Assembly: GCA_937989585.1 (NCBI GenBank)
Contig: CALKRW010000058.1
Location: forward strand, 1 to 44,277
Length of the DNA: 44,277 nucleotides
Source of the DNA: an uncultured Porphyromonadaceae bacterium
Lineage (GTDB): Bacteria; Bacteroidota; Bacteroidia; Bacteroidales; Muribaculaceae
Reading direction: 5' to 3'
Shown here: positions 30,553 to 39,833 of the stretch, piece by piece
How the letters are laid out: every line of letters starts with the position of its first letter
Position numbering within the stretch: position 1 is the stretch's first letter
The notes under the pieces: generated by a model
The model's database searches: none
What the model was told of the DNA's origin: nothing
What the model saw: only the letters and a program-made list of their open reading frames with translations
Translations under genes and position numbers: made by a program

Positions 30553-33024
30553 ATGACTGAAACTTATGCCGACATAATAGTTCCCCTGCCCTTGCAGTCA
30601 ACGTTCACCTACCGCATTCCACCCGCGTATGTGACAAATCTGCAATCAGGATTCCGCGTGATTGTTCCATTCGGCGCCCGTAAATTCTATACCGGCATAG
30701 TAACAGAAATTCATAATCGCAAGCCTGACTTTGCCGTAAAAGACATTCTTTCGGTACCGGACAAGACTCCGATAGTACGTTTTCCACAGCCAAGACTCTG
30801 GCAATGGATTGCCGACTATTACATGACTACTGTCGGAGAAGTGATGAATGCCGCGCTTCCTACAGGACTCAAAATCGAGAGCGAGACAATGGTCGAGGCC
30901 AACACCGATTTCGAAACGGAGGAAATGGCGGGAATGAGCGATGACAATGCCATGGTTTTCCAGACACTTGCCACGAAAGGGCGCATGTCTGCAAGGCAAC
31001 TTGCCAGGGAAGTGAAAGACATAAATATTGACAATACAATATATTCTTTACTGGAAAGCGGTGCGGTCATCGTCAGCGAGAAACTCGTGGAACGTTACCG
31101 ACCGGTGCTTCGTAAATATGTCGCCGTAAACGCGCAGCGAGGTGACGAGGCTCGTCTGCACGAACTGTTCGACCTGGTGAAAGGCGCCAGGACGCAGGAA
31201 CGCACGCTGGTGACACTGCTTCAGATGAGTGATTTCATGTCTTCCGAACGCCCACTGAAGCGAGTGACGCCTCAGGAACTATACGAACGCGCGGACTGCT
31301 CGTCTTCAGTAATCCGTGCCATGGTTGCCAAGGGCGTGCTGATACAGACGCGCGAAATTTATTCCCGCTTCACCTACGAGGGCAAGACCGATCCTACCCT
31401 TCCATCATTATCCGTTGCCCAGAAGAATGCACTTGACGAGATTCACGCCTCGTTCCGCGATAAATCCGTAACTCTGCTCCATGGAGTAACATCCTCCGGG
31501 AAAACGGAAATATACATTCACCTGATCGACCACGTACTGAAACAAGGGCGCCAGGTGCTCCTGCTGGTCCCGGAGATTGCTCTTACCACACAACTAACAC
31601 AGCGTGTGCAGAAAATTTTCGGAGATAAAGTCATCGTTTACCACTCGAAGTTCTCAGACTCCCGACGAGTGGAGACCTGGAACCATATTCTGAGCGACAG
31701 AGGCCCACGAGTGGTGATTGGCGCCCGCTCATCGGTTTTTCTCCCTTTCGCCACCCTTGGGCTAATAATCGTAGACGAAGAACACGAACAGTCTTATAAA
31801 CAATTTGATCCCGCGCCCCGCTACAATGCACGGGACGTTGCGACCGTTCTCGCTTCCATGCACGGCGCCAAGACACTTTTAGGTAGTGCCACACCCTCGG
31901 TCGAGACCTACTATAAGGCTCTGACCGGCAAGTTCGGACTTGTCAGCCTCGGAGAACGTTACGGCGGTGTACGGTTGCCTGACATTGAATTTGTCGACAT
32001 GGCTGACACCCGACGAAAAGGTCTGGCAATGGGGGCCTTGGCGCCACAGACCATAAAGGCGTCACGAGATGCAGTCAACGATGGCCACCAGGTGATTTTT
32101 TTCCACAATCGCCGTGGCTTCGCTCCTGTTGCACGCTGCAAACACTGCCAGTATATAGTAAAGTGCCCTAACTGTGATGTATCAATGACTTACCATCGCA
32201 CCGGAGACCGCCTCGAATGTCATTACTGCGGCGAGACTGCTCCAGTTCCCCGGATCTGCCCTGTATGCTCTACCACCGAGATTGATATAGCAGGTTACGG
32301 CACAGAACGAGTCGAGGATGACATCGAGCAATATTTACCAGGCACGCGCCAGTTGCGGATGGATCTTGACACCACACGCAACAAAGATGGTTTCGAGGAC
32401 ATAATAGATCGCTTCTCGTCTCACAAGGCCGATATACTCGTTGGCACCCAAATGGTCACCAAAGGCCTTGATTTCAGCGATGTCTCAACGGTTGTCGTGG
32501 TCAATGCAGACGCCATAATCAACTACCCGGATTTCCGCTCGTCCGAACGTGCCTTCAACATGCTCGAACAGGTTTCGGGACGTGCCGGACGACGCTCCGA
32601 CACTCCAGGCCGCGTAATCGTTCAGACATACAATCCCAATCAGGAAATACTGAAACACGTCGCCGATCACAACTATCCCTCGTATTTCGAGCATGAGATA
32701 GACCAGCGCCGCCAATTCGGCTATCCTCCTTTCACACACATTATATATATATATATAAAACACCGCGACTTCCAGACAGCCGTGTCTGTATCTGAAAATT
32801 ACGCCGCCGCACTCCGAGGACTTTTCGGGAATAGAGTTTTCGGACCCGAGACTCCTCAGATAGGGCGCATCCAGAATCTTCACATCCGCAAGATTATGCT
32901 CAAATTCGAACCGGGAGCATCAATGTCACGTGCCAAAGAGTACCTTCGCCGACTTTTCGACGAACAACGAGCCCTTCCGGCCAACCGCGGGCTGACCCTT
33001 TATTATGACGTTGACCCAATGTGA
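30553..33024 (+). CDS. priA: Primosomal protein N' (replication restart helicase PriA)
   Basis: 823 aa, a normal length. N-terminal 3'-DNA-binding domain (about 1-110), Walker A GVTSSGKT (311-318), DEEH box (408-411), a zinc-binding insert from about 529 with paired cysteines (CKHC, CPNC, CHYC, CPVC), then helicase motifs (VGTQMVTKGLDF; QVSGRAGR). It reloads the replicative helicase at stalled forks. A (TA)8 run encodes IYIYI near residues 732-736. The stop at 33024 lies within 35 nt of the promoter of the next gene. Confidence 0.97.
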   Translation: MTETYADIIVPLPLQSTFTYRIPPAYVTNLQSGFRVIVPFGARKFYTGIVTEIHNRKPDFAVKDILSVPDKTPIVRFPQPRLWQWIADYYMTTVGEVMNAALPTGLKIESETMVEANTDFETEEMAGMSDDNAMVFQTLATKGRMSARQLAREVKDINIDNTIYSLLESGAVIVSEKLVERYRPVLRKYVAVNAQRGDEARLHELFDLVKGARTQERTLVTLLQMSDFMSSERPLKRVTPQELYERADCSSSVIRAMVAKGVLIQTREIYSRFTYEGKTDPTLPSLSVAQKNALDEIHASFRDKSVTLLHGVTSSGKTEIYIHLIDHVLKQGRQVLLLVPEIALTTQLTQRVQKIFGDKVIVYHSKFSDSRRVETWNHILSDRGPRVVIGARSSVFLPFATLGLIIVDEEHEQSYKQFDPAPRYNARDVATVLASMHGAKTLLGSATPSVETYYKALTGKFGLVSLGERYGGVRLPDIEFVDMADTRRKGLAMGALAPQTIKASRDAVNDGHQVIFFHNRRGFAPVARCKHCQYIVKCPNCDVSMTYHRTGDRLECHYCGETAPVPRICPVCSTTEIDIAGYGTERVEDDIEQYLPGTRQLRMDLDTTRNKDGFEDIIDRFSSHKADILVGTQMVTKGLDFSDVSTVVVVNADAIINYPDFRSSERAFNMLEQVSGRAGRRSDTPGRVIVQTYNPNQEILKHVADHNYPSYFEHEIDQRRQFGYPPFTHIIYIYIKHRDFQTAVSVSENYAAALRGLFGNRVFGPETPQIGRIQNLHIRKIMLKFEPGASMSRAKEYLRRLFDEQRALPANRGLTLYYDVDPM
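32742..32757. repeat. (TA)8 dinucleotide run inside priA
   Basis: Sixteen alternating T/A bases in a GC-rich coding context, encoding Ile/Tyr repeats. Gain or loss of one unit would shift the priA frame for the last about 90 codons. Confidence 0.9.
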
Positions 33025-33053
33025 TTCAACCGGTTCGATTTTCTGCCATACCC

Positions 33054-33084
33054 TTGGCTGTTACCGACAATTTCCCTACCTTTG
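33054..33084 (+). promoter_or_regulatory. Promoter of the pectate lyase genes
   Basis: TTG (33054-33056), 20-nt spacer, TACCTTTG (33077-33084): a full consensus match. RNA would start near 33091, about 59 nt before the ATG. Confidence 0.75.
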
Positions 33085-33149
33085 CATACCGTTTCGGTCT
33101 CTTAGACCTATGTATCTTATTTACCTTAAGTAACCCGTTAAAATCAATC

Positions 33150-34898
33150 ATGAAATACCCTGTTATCACCGCCCTGTTGCTGGGCGCCACTCTATCCGCG
33201 ACAGCCAATGACAACGCCCCCGCTTTTCCCGGAGCCGAAGGTCATGGCCGTTATGTCACCGGTGGCCGCGGCGGCGAAGTCCGCCATGTCACCAACCTGA
33301 ATGACAGCGGTACCGGCTCGCTTCGCGAGGCCGTCAAAGGAAACAACAAGAAGATTGTAGTTTTCGATGTCGGCGGCCTGATCGAACTTAAGTCCAATCT
33401 TCAGATCGGAGCCAACACCACCATTGCCGGACAGACCGCTCCCGGCCCCGGTATCACAGTACGTTATTTCACCGTAGAGCCCAAGAACAACAACATCATT
33501 ATCCGCTTCCTGCGCTTCCGTCGCGGACAGGAAAAGGATGTCAATGATGGCGCCGACGCAATCTGGACCCGCAACCGCACAGGCATCATTCTCGACCACT
33601 GCTCCATGTCATGGTCTATCGACGAAGTCGCCTCGTTCTATGACAACAACAACTTCACAATGCAGTGGTGTACTATCGCCGAGAGCCTCAACAACGCGGG
33701 CCACGGCAAGGGCGCGCACGGATACGGCGGAATCTGGGGTGGCAAACTCGCAAGTTTCCACCATAACCTCATCGCACACGTGAACAACCGCGGTCCCCGC
33801 TTCAACGGCGCACGCTACCTCTGGGGAGGCTATACCTCGAACCAGCTGGCCTCGGAATACAACTGGGCAAATCCTGTTCAGGCCGAGAACGTCGACTTCC
33901 GCAACTGCGTTCAGTACAACGGCAACGGCTCGTGCTACGGCGGTCCCGGCGGAGGCCAGATCAACATGGTCAACAATTACTACAAGGAAGGACCCTCAGG
34001 CAAAAGCAGTTTCAGCCGCATCACCACAGTTTCTGTCGCCTCTTCCGGCAACAGCAACAATAATACTGCCGTCTACGGCATGACCTCACGTTATTTCATT
34101 CAGGGCAACACCACCGAGAGTCTCTCAGGCGGCAAGACAGTCAACCGCGACTGGGCAGGCGTCTCCTATGATGGCGGTGTACTGAACCTGAATGGCGAGA
34201 GGTACTCCAAGGATGACTCCAACTATTACGGCGACAATGTGGAACATATCACGTCAAACGGCTCGCAGTACGTCCGCATCCGTCTTGACGAGGAGGCACC
34301 CAAAGGCGATGTCACCACTCACGATGCGGGAACAGCCTTCGACAAGGTTCTCGCATACGCCGGCGCCTCTCTCTCCCGTGACGCGGAGGATACACGCTAC
34401 GCCGAGGAGGCCCGAACCGGCACCTGTCAGTACAAAGGCTCTGTCACAAAAAAATATGGCCTCATAGATCTGGTCAGCGACGTAAATGGAGTCACCTATG
34501 TCGAGCCCGTTTACCGTCCTGCAGATTTCGACACTGACGGCGACGGCATGCCCGACACCTGGGAGAGAGCAATGGGCCTGAATCCTGACGATGCTTCTGA
34601 CGGTAAAGCCTATACCCTTGACACAGAGCGCGGCTGGTACACCAACGTTGAGGTTTACATCAACTCGCTCGTCGCCGACATCATGAAGGCAGGCAACAGC
34701 GACGCCTCCGAACCTTTTAATGACTATTATCCTGCTGCAGGCAGCGGTGTCGGTTCCGTCACCATGTCCGGCGATGTCCAGCGCATCGAGTATTACAATC
34801 TCAACGGCGTTCGCATCGAGAATCCCGCACCCGGCATCTCCATCCGCCGCATGGTCTTCACCGACGGACGCGTTGTCACTGACAAGGTTATCAAATAA
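33150..34898 (+). CDS. Secreted pectate lyase-like protein with C-terminal sorting tail
   Basis: 582 aa from ATG 33150, which starts a signal peptide (MKYPVITALLLGATLSATA); the frame is open upstream but overlaps the promoter. Parallel beta-helix of the PL1 type: FPGAEGHGRYVTGGRGG at the start, ILDHCSMSWSIDE, FHHNLIAHVNNRGPRFNG with the Arg-rich catalytic-type segment. Near 490-515 is an Asp-rich calcium-binding-like stretch (FDTDGDGMPDTWE). The C-terminus (YYNLNGVRIENPAPGISI) is the sorting-type tail also seen on the pectin esterase. The predicted action is eliminative cleavage of polygalacturonate. It is followed after 26 nt by a paralogue. Confidence 0.9.
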   Translation: MKYPVITALLLGATLSATANDNAPAFPGAEGHGRYVTGGRGGEVRHVTNLNDSGTGSLREAVKGNNKKIVVFDVGGLIELKSNLQIGANTTIAGQTAPGPGITVRYFTVEPKNNNIIIRFLRFRRGQEKDVNDGADAIWTRNRTGIILDHCSMSWSIDEVASFYDNNNFTMQWCTIAESLNNAGHGKGAHGYGGIWGGKLASFHHNLIAHVNNRGPRFNGARYLWGGYTSNQLASEYNWANPVQAENVDFRNCVQYNGNGSCYGGPGGGQINMVNNYYKEGPSGKSSFSRITTVSVASSGNSNNNTAVYGMTSRYFIQGNTTESLSGGKTVNRDWAGVSYDGGVLNLNGERYSKDDSNYYGDNVEHITSNGSQYVRIRLDEEAPKGDVTTHDAGTAFDKVLAYAGASLSRDAEDTRYAEEARTGTCQYKGSVTKKYGLIDLVSDVNGVTYVEPVYRPADFDTDGDGMPDTWERAMGLNPDDASDGKAYTLDTERGWYTNVEVYINSLVADIMKAGNSDASEPFNDYYPAAGSGVGSVTMSGDVQRIEYYNLNGVRIENPAPGISIRRMVFTDGRVVTDKVIK

Positions 34899-34924
34899 TC
34901 CTCTTTCCTCATAATGGACTTATT

Positions 34925-36442
34925 ATGACTAGACGAGTATTATTTGCCACTACTCTCTGTCTCCGGTTTTCTTTCGCTCCTGCCGAAGCCTACGGCATGG
35001 CGTCTGCCACAATGGAGACACGACAGATTGCGTTCCCCGGAGCAGAGGGTTTCGGACGCTACGCCACAGGCGGACGCGGTGGCAAGGTCTATCATGTAAC
35101 CACTCTTGATGACGGGACAAAGCCGGGCACTCTGCGCCATGCAGTCGAGCAGGAAGGGCCCCGCACCGTCGTCTTCGATGTCGCCGGAACCATCTTTCTC
35201 GACGCGCCTCTCCGAGTCACCAACGGAGACATTACTCTTGCCGGCCAGTCCGCCCCCGGCCAGGGAGTCTGCATCGCACGCTATCCCGTGACCATAAACG
35301 CGAATAACGTCATCGTACGATATCTACGTTTTCGTCCCGGCAACTTCAGCCGTCATGAACCCGATGGACTGGGTTGTTCCGGTTCAGACAATGTCATCAT
35401 CGACCACTGCTCCATCAGTTGGTCGGTCGACGAATGCTGTTCGGTCTATGGCGGAGAGAACCTTACTGTCCAGTGGTGCCTGATTTCCGAAAGCCTCCGC
35501 GACGGCGGTCATCACAAGGGCAGCCACGGCTACGGCGCGATATGGGGAGGCTCAAAGGCTTCGTTTCACCACAACCTCCTCGCCCACCACCAGAGCCGCG
35601 CCCCTCGCCTCGGCCCGCACCCTTCGACCCAGACACACGAATACATGGACATGCGTAACAACGTCATATACAACTGGGCCGGCAACGGCTGCTACGGCGG
35701 CGAGGGCATGTCTGTCAACATCGTCAACAATTACTACAAGCCCGGTCCCGCAACCCCTGCCGACAGTCCCGTCCGCTACCGCATTTCCTCCGTCGGCATC
35801 CGGACCACCAAATATGTAACCGGCCGTAACGGACAGCCCAATGTCTGGAAGCCCATGGAACATGTCTGGGGCAAGTTCTATGTCGACGGCAACATCATCG
35901 AGGGATGTCCCGAAGTCTCTGCCGACAACTGGACCAAGGGTATGTACGCCCAGATTGACAACGAGTCGTGCGACAGCACTTTCACCGACGAGGTCAGAAA
36001 ATCCATGCGTCTTGCCGCGCCTCTCGAGACCGATGTCGTGACCACCCATTCCGCCACCGACGCCTATGCCCTTGTTCTCACTGATGCGGGATGCTCACGC
36101 ATGCGCGACATCATCGACGAGCGTATTGTCGATGAGACCCGCAACGGCACCGCAACTTACGTCGGCAGTAAAAATCCATCCGCCGCAAGTTTCCCTGGTC
36201 TCATCGACATTCCCGAGGATGTCACTCCGGCAGGCGCCAAAAGTCCCTGGTGCGACCTTTCGGACGGCGGAGTCACTGCCGCTGACTTGCTCGACACGGA
36301 CAATGACGGTATTCCGGACGTGTGGGAAAGGAGCCACGGACTTGACCCCGCAAACGCGTCCGACGGTCCCGCTGTCGCTCCCGGCAATTCCGGCTACACC
36401 AACCTCGAGGTCTACCTCAACGGCCTCGTAGGGTCACAGTGA
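34925..36442 (+). CDS. Secreted pectate lyase-like protein (paralogue)
   Basis: 505 aa. N-terminal signal-like segment (about 1-22, ends APAEAYG). Same beta-helix layout as the preceding gene: FPGAEGFGRYATGGRGG, IIDHCSISWSVDE, FHHNLLAHHQSRAPRLGP. It shares the Asp-rich LDTDNDGIPDVWE stretch near the end but stops soon after it and has no sorting-type tail. It therefore probably stays periplasmic or is released by another route, while its neighbour is exported. It is in an operon with that gene and closes at a strong terminator. Confidence 0.9.
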   Translation: MTRRVLFATTLCLRFSFAPAEAYGMASATMETRQIAFPGAEGFGRYATGGRGGKVYHVTTLDDGTKPGTLRHAVEQEGPRTVVFDVAGTIFLDAPLRVTNGDITLAGQSAPGQGVCIARYPVTINANNVIVRYLRFRPGNFSRHEPDGLGCSGSDNVIIDHCSISWSVDECCSVYGGENLTVQWCLISESLRDGGHHKGSHGYGAIWGGSKASFHHNLLAHHQSRAPRLGPHPSTQTHEYMDMRNNVIYNWAGNGCYGGEGMSVNIVNNYYKPGPATPADSPVRYRISSVGIRTTKYVTGRNGQPNVWKPMEHVWGKFYVDGNIIEGCPEVSADNWTKGMYAQIDNESCDSTFTDEVRKSMRLAAPLETDVVTTHSATDAYALVLTDAGCSRMRDIIDERIVDETRNGTATYVGSKNPSAASFPGLIDIPEDVTPAGAKSPWCDLSDGGVTAADLLDTDNDGIPDVWERSHGLDPANASDGPAVAPGNSGYTNLEVYLNGLVGSQ

Positions 36443-36472
36443 GAATCCATACGTATTTATCCAGATCTTTCA

Positions 36473-36503
36473 CGCCCTCGCATATCACCGCGAGGGCGTT
36501 TTT
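36473..36503 (+). terminator. Intrinsic terminator of the pectate lyase operon
   Basis: Perfect 9-bp GC-rich stem (36473-36481 with 36490-36498), 8-nt loop, T5 at 36499-36503. Confidence 0.9.
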
Positions 36504-36556
36504 GCATCTGTTCCTTTCTAATTTGTTCCTGGAAAGCAAATTCCCAAGGACAAAAC

Positions 36557-36586
36557 TTGTTAATCCGCATAAATTTCCTACCTTTG
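36557..36586 (+). promoter_or_regulatory. Promoter of the outer-membrane barrel gene
   Basis: TTG (36557-36559), 19-nt spacer, TACCTTTG (36579-36586). RNA would start near 36593, about 90 nt before the ATG. Confidence 0.75.
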
Positions 36587-36683
36587 TGGCCATAAGTCCG
36601 GCAATATTTTTGAATCTGAAACGCGCGGACACGTTTTTATAACTGACAATCTCTCCAATCCTAACCTTAAACATCCCTCTCCG

Positions 36684-39575
36684 ATGAGAAAATTTTTCAT
36701 CCTCTCCCTGCTGATTTGTTCCGTAATAACATCTTTAGCCGAAGACCTCTATGTTGGTGGCCGTGTAAAGTCCGCCGTCGACAAAATGGATCTGACACAG
36801 GCATACGTTCTTTTTTACGATGCCAACGGAAATGTCTGCGACAGCGTGCGTGCTAACCGGGGCATGAGGTGGAACGCAGGAGGAATCGATACATTATCTT
36901 CCTTCTATCTGACTGTTCCGCGCATCGACACGACCCTGGTTTTCGACGTGAACTGTCCGGGTTACAAGACTGCAAACATGACCTATCGCCTCGAGAATAT
37001 CGGCAAACGCGAGCGTTACCGCACGATTCCCACCATCTTCCTGGAACGCGCCCCGATCACGCTCAACGAGGTCACCGTCACCACCACCAAAATCAAATTC
37101 TACAACAAGGGTGACACAGTCGTCTACAACGCCGACGCCTTCAATCTCGCCGAAGGCTCGATGCTTGACGCACTCATCTCCCAACTTCCCGGCGCCGAGC
37201 TTGGCAGCAATGGCCAGATAAAGGTCAACGGCGAGTTCGTCGAGTCGCTCCTGCTCAACGGCAAGGAGTTTATGGACGGCAACAACAACGTCATGCTCGA
37301 GAACATCGGCGCCTATACCGTCAAGGACATACAGGTCTACCAGAGCCAGAAAATCAGTGACAAGGAAATGGGACTTGCCTCCGCTCCAAAAGTCCTGACC
37401 ATGGACGTTCGTCTGAAAAAAGAGTATAACATGGGATGGATTGTCAATGCACAGGCCGGTTACGGTACCGAAGACCGGTATCTGGGCAGACTGTTCGCGT
37501 CCTGGTTCACAGGCACCACAAATGTTTCGCTCGTTGGCGCAGCGAACAATCTCAATGATACCCGAACCCCCGGACGCAACGACACCTGGACTCCGCAGGA
37601 GATGCCGTCCGGCCGTAACAAAACATACTCCGGCGGTCTGAACTATAATCATGAGAAACCTGACGAATCCCTTCGACTGACCGGGTCCATCAATGTCAGG
37701 CATGCCGTCAGCGACAATTACTCCGAGATGTCGCGTACCAATTTCCTGCCGGGTGGAGAGACATTCGACAGATCTTTCAGCGACGCTCACCGGTCCGAGA
37801 CAAGAGCCAATACCTACCATCGCATGGCCATGTCTTTTAACGACCACCGAATGCGTATGGGGGCGACCATAAACGGAGATTACAACCACACCAAGAATGT
37901 CAACTCAAGTCTGGCCGGAACTTTCGGCTCAGACCCCGAGGGCATGACTATGGATATGCTCGACGCCATATATTCCGACGGAAGCGCCGGTGCCCTCGAA
38001 AGCATAATCAACCGATCGAAAACACGCAGTGACGGCTGGAGCCGCGATTATGACTTGTCCTTTAGTCCCTATTTCGCTTTCACTTTGCCAAAATCGTCAG
38101 ATAGTTTCACCACATTCTTTGGAGTCGATTATCACTCCACTAAAGAGGAACTCTGGCGCGACTACCTCGTCAACTACGGCAACAATCCCGAAGCCGCCGT
38201 GCATCGCCGCCAGTTTGTGGACAACACTCCCAATCATACCTTTGGTTTTTCCGGAATGTTTGACTATTCCACTCAGATTGGCAATACTTCCCTCGGCCTC
38301 TCCTACAATTATTTATTCTCCGACGAAGTCAAGGACTCTTACATGTATGCCCTCGAACATCTTGAGGACATGGGCGTTTACGGAATTGTCCCCTCGGGCT
38401 ATCTTACATCTCTCGACCCCCGCAACAGTTACCGCTCGCATACCTTCTCCAATCGCCATAGCCTCAATCCATACTTTGAATACAATCTGGAAAAGAACAG
38501 AAGGTCCCTCACCATACGCATAACCCCCACCGTAAGTTTCATCCATCGCAAACTCGTTTACTGGCGCGACAACATGGACTTCAGGCTCAGCACCCAGAAC
38601 ACTCTCTTCCGGGTTCCCAGCATCTGGAGTTCCATGATCGAGGCGCGCTTCGGAAAGATAGGAGATTCCCCCCGCTACCGCCACAGCCTACGTTACAGTT
38701 ACCGCATCGAGCCTAAACTGCCCGAAATGGTCGACATGCTCGACGTCGTTACCGATTCCGATCCTCTGAACATCTACCTCGGCAACCCGGACCTCAAGAC
38801 TCAGAAGCGTTTCAACCACCTCGTACGCTGGAGTCTCACCCCGGCCTCGCAGACACTCAACAACATTCTGTACCTCGGATTCATCCATACCACCGATGCC
38901 CTGGTCCGCGGATACACCTACAACACCTCGACAGGCGTGCGCGTCAACCGCATGTATAACGTCAGCGGCGACCGTCGCGGCGCCATCACCAACGAACTCA
39001 GCTGGCAGTTCGGCAAGACCAAGCAGTTCACGCTGTCCTCAACAACCGACGCAAGCATCGAGCGCTGCAACGACATGATCGGCGTCGACCTGGAGGAACC
39101 GCAGCGTTATTCCATCAACCACCGCGTATTCACACAGAACCTGCGCCTCTCCTACCAGTTCTCGGGCCAGACCCTGTCGCTGCGCTGCGACTATACCAAC
39201 CGCCACACCACTTCCGCCCGTACGGATTTCAACAATATCAACGCAAACCACGTCAACTATGGCATTTCGGGCGTATTCAAACTCCCGGCAGGTTTTGGTA
39301 TCAACACCGACTTCATCTGCTACACCCGCTCGGGCTATGGCGTCGAGAGTCTCGATACCACCGACCCGGTCTGGAACGCGCGTCTGACATACACTCCCGT
39401 CAAGGCTAAATCGTGGACTTTCATGGTCGACGGCTTCGACCTGCTCCACCAACTCACTAACGTAAAATACGCCGTCACAGCCTCGGGCTGCACCGTAACC
39501 TTCACCAACACACTGCCACGCTACGTGATGTTCTCCGTCCAGTACCGCCTCAACATCCAGCCCAAGAAACGCTGA
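36684..39575 (+). CDS. Outer-membrane beta-barrel protein, TonB-receptor-like
   Basis: 963 aa. Signal peptide about 1-19 (ends SLA). Residues about 20-130 are a beta-sandwich-like N-terminal domain; about 130-235 resemble a receptor plug (LDALISQLPGAEL, GQIKVNGEFVESLLLNGKEF, IGAYTVKDIQVYQ); the remainder is a large beta-barrel ending YVMFSVQYRLNI. The layout matches the Bacteroidota outer-membrane beta-barrel family related to SusC/TonB receptors, but no partner SusD is present. Substrate unknown; proximity to the pectate lyases is suggestive only, because a terminator and its own promoter separate them. Confidence 0.85.
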   Translation: MRKFFILSLLICSVITSLAEDLYVGGRVKSAVDKMDLTQAYVLFYDANGNVCDSVRANRGMRWNAGGIDTLSSFYLTVPRIDTTLVFDVNCPGYKTANMTYRLENIGKRERYRTIPTIFLERAPITLNEVTVTTTKIKFYNKGDTVVYNADAFNLAEGSMLDALISQLPGAELGSNGQIKVNGEFVESLLLNGKEFMDGNNNVMLENIGAYTVKDIQVYQSQKISDKEMGLASAPKVLTMDVRLKKEYNMGWIVNAQAGYGTEDRYLGRLFASWFTGTTNVSLVGAANNLNDTRTPGRNDTWTPQEMPSGRNKTYSGGLNYNHEKPDESLRLTGSINVRHAVSDNYSEMSRTNFLPGGETFDRSFSDAHRSETRANTYHRMAMSFNDHRMRMGATINGDYNHTKNVNSSLAGTFGSDPEGMTMDMLDAIYSDGSAGALESIINRSKTRSDGWSRDYDLSFSPYFAFTLPKSSDSFTTFFGVDYHSTKEELWRDYLVNYGNNPEAAVHRRQFVDNTPNHTFGFSGMFDYSTQIGNTSLGLSYNYLFSDEVKDSYMYALEHLEDMGVYGIVPSGYLTSLDPRNSYRSHTFSNRHSLNPYFEYNLEKNRRSLTIRITPTVSFIHRKLVYWRDNMDFRLSTQNTLFRVPSIWSSMIEARFGKIGDSPRYRHSLRYSYRIEPKLPEMVDMLDVVTDSDPLNIYLGNPDLKTQKRFNHLVRWSLTPASQTLNNILYLGFIHTTDALVRGYTYNTSTGVRVNRMYNVSGDRRGAITNELSWQFGKTKQFTLSSTTDASIERCNDMIGVDLEEPQRYSINHRVFTQNLRLSYQFSGQTLSLRCDYTNRHTTSARTDFNNINANHVNYGISGVFKLPAGFGINTDFICYTRSGYGVESLDTTDPVWNARLTYTPVKAKSWTFMVDGFDLLHQLTNVKYAVTASGCTVTFTNTLPRYVMFSVQYRLNIQPKKR

Positions 39576-39614
39576 TTCCCGCTCTGCTTTGTAACTCATA
39601 ACTCCGACCTCTGA

Positions 39615-39662
39615 CCTACTTTGTCACTCTGACTTCTGACCTCGTTTGCCTACTTTGTCACT
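39615..39662. repeat. 14-bp direct repeat upstream of rplM
   Basis: CCTACTTTGTCACT occurs at 39615-39628 and 39649-39662, in a stretch rich in similar TGACCTC/TGACTTC words. Meaning unknown. Confidence 0.6.
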
Positions 39663-39692
39663 TGTCACTCTGCGCTTTTGACTTGCACATAG

Positions 39693-39723
39693 TTGTTTTT
39701 TTCAAAAATAATTCATACCTTTG
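39693..39723 (+). promoter_or_regulatory. Promoter of the rplM-rpsI operon
   Basis: TTG (39693-39695), 20-nt spacer, TACCTTTG (39716-39723). RNA would start near 39730, giving a leader of about 104 nt. Confidence 0.8.
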
Positions 39724-39751
39724 CAGTCCGATTATATCCAAATTATGACTC

Positions 39752-39801
39752 GGGCACACTTGGCAGCGCTTCTTGGCCGGGCGCCGCTTTTTCTGTGACC
39801 C
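39752..39801 (+). promoter_or_regulatory. Candidate L13 leader / attenuator hairpin
   Basis: The rplM leader folds into an outer helix (39752-39758 with 39794-39801, one bulged A) and an inner helix (39763-39769 with 39781-39787, one mismatch). The inner hairpin is followed at once by T5 (39788-39792), so it could act as a terminator competing with the outer helix. Autogenous leaders ahead of rplM are known in other bacteria; I cannot confirm a family match. Confidence 0.45.
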
Positions 39802-39833
39802 ACATTATTTATTTATTAATCAATCATCTAAAA

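Noticed and set aside
36894..37889. 331-codon minus-strand frame inside the barrel gene
   Set aside because: Antisense shadow of a GC-rich gene; composition looks random (Val/Gly/Cys-rich) and there is no promoter.
33150..39575. A classical polysaccharide utilisation locus
   Set aside because: Pectinases and a receptor-like barrel are present, but there is no SusC/SusD pair, hybrid two-component sensor or sigma/anti-sigma pair in the window.
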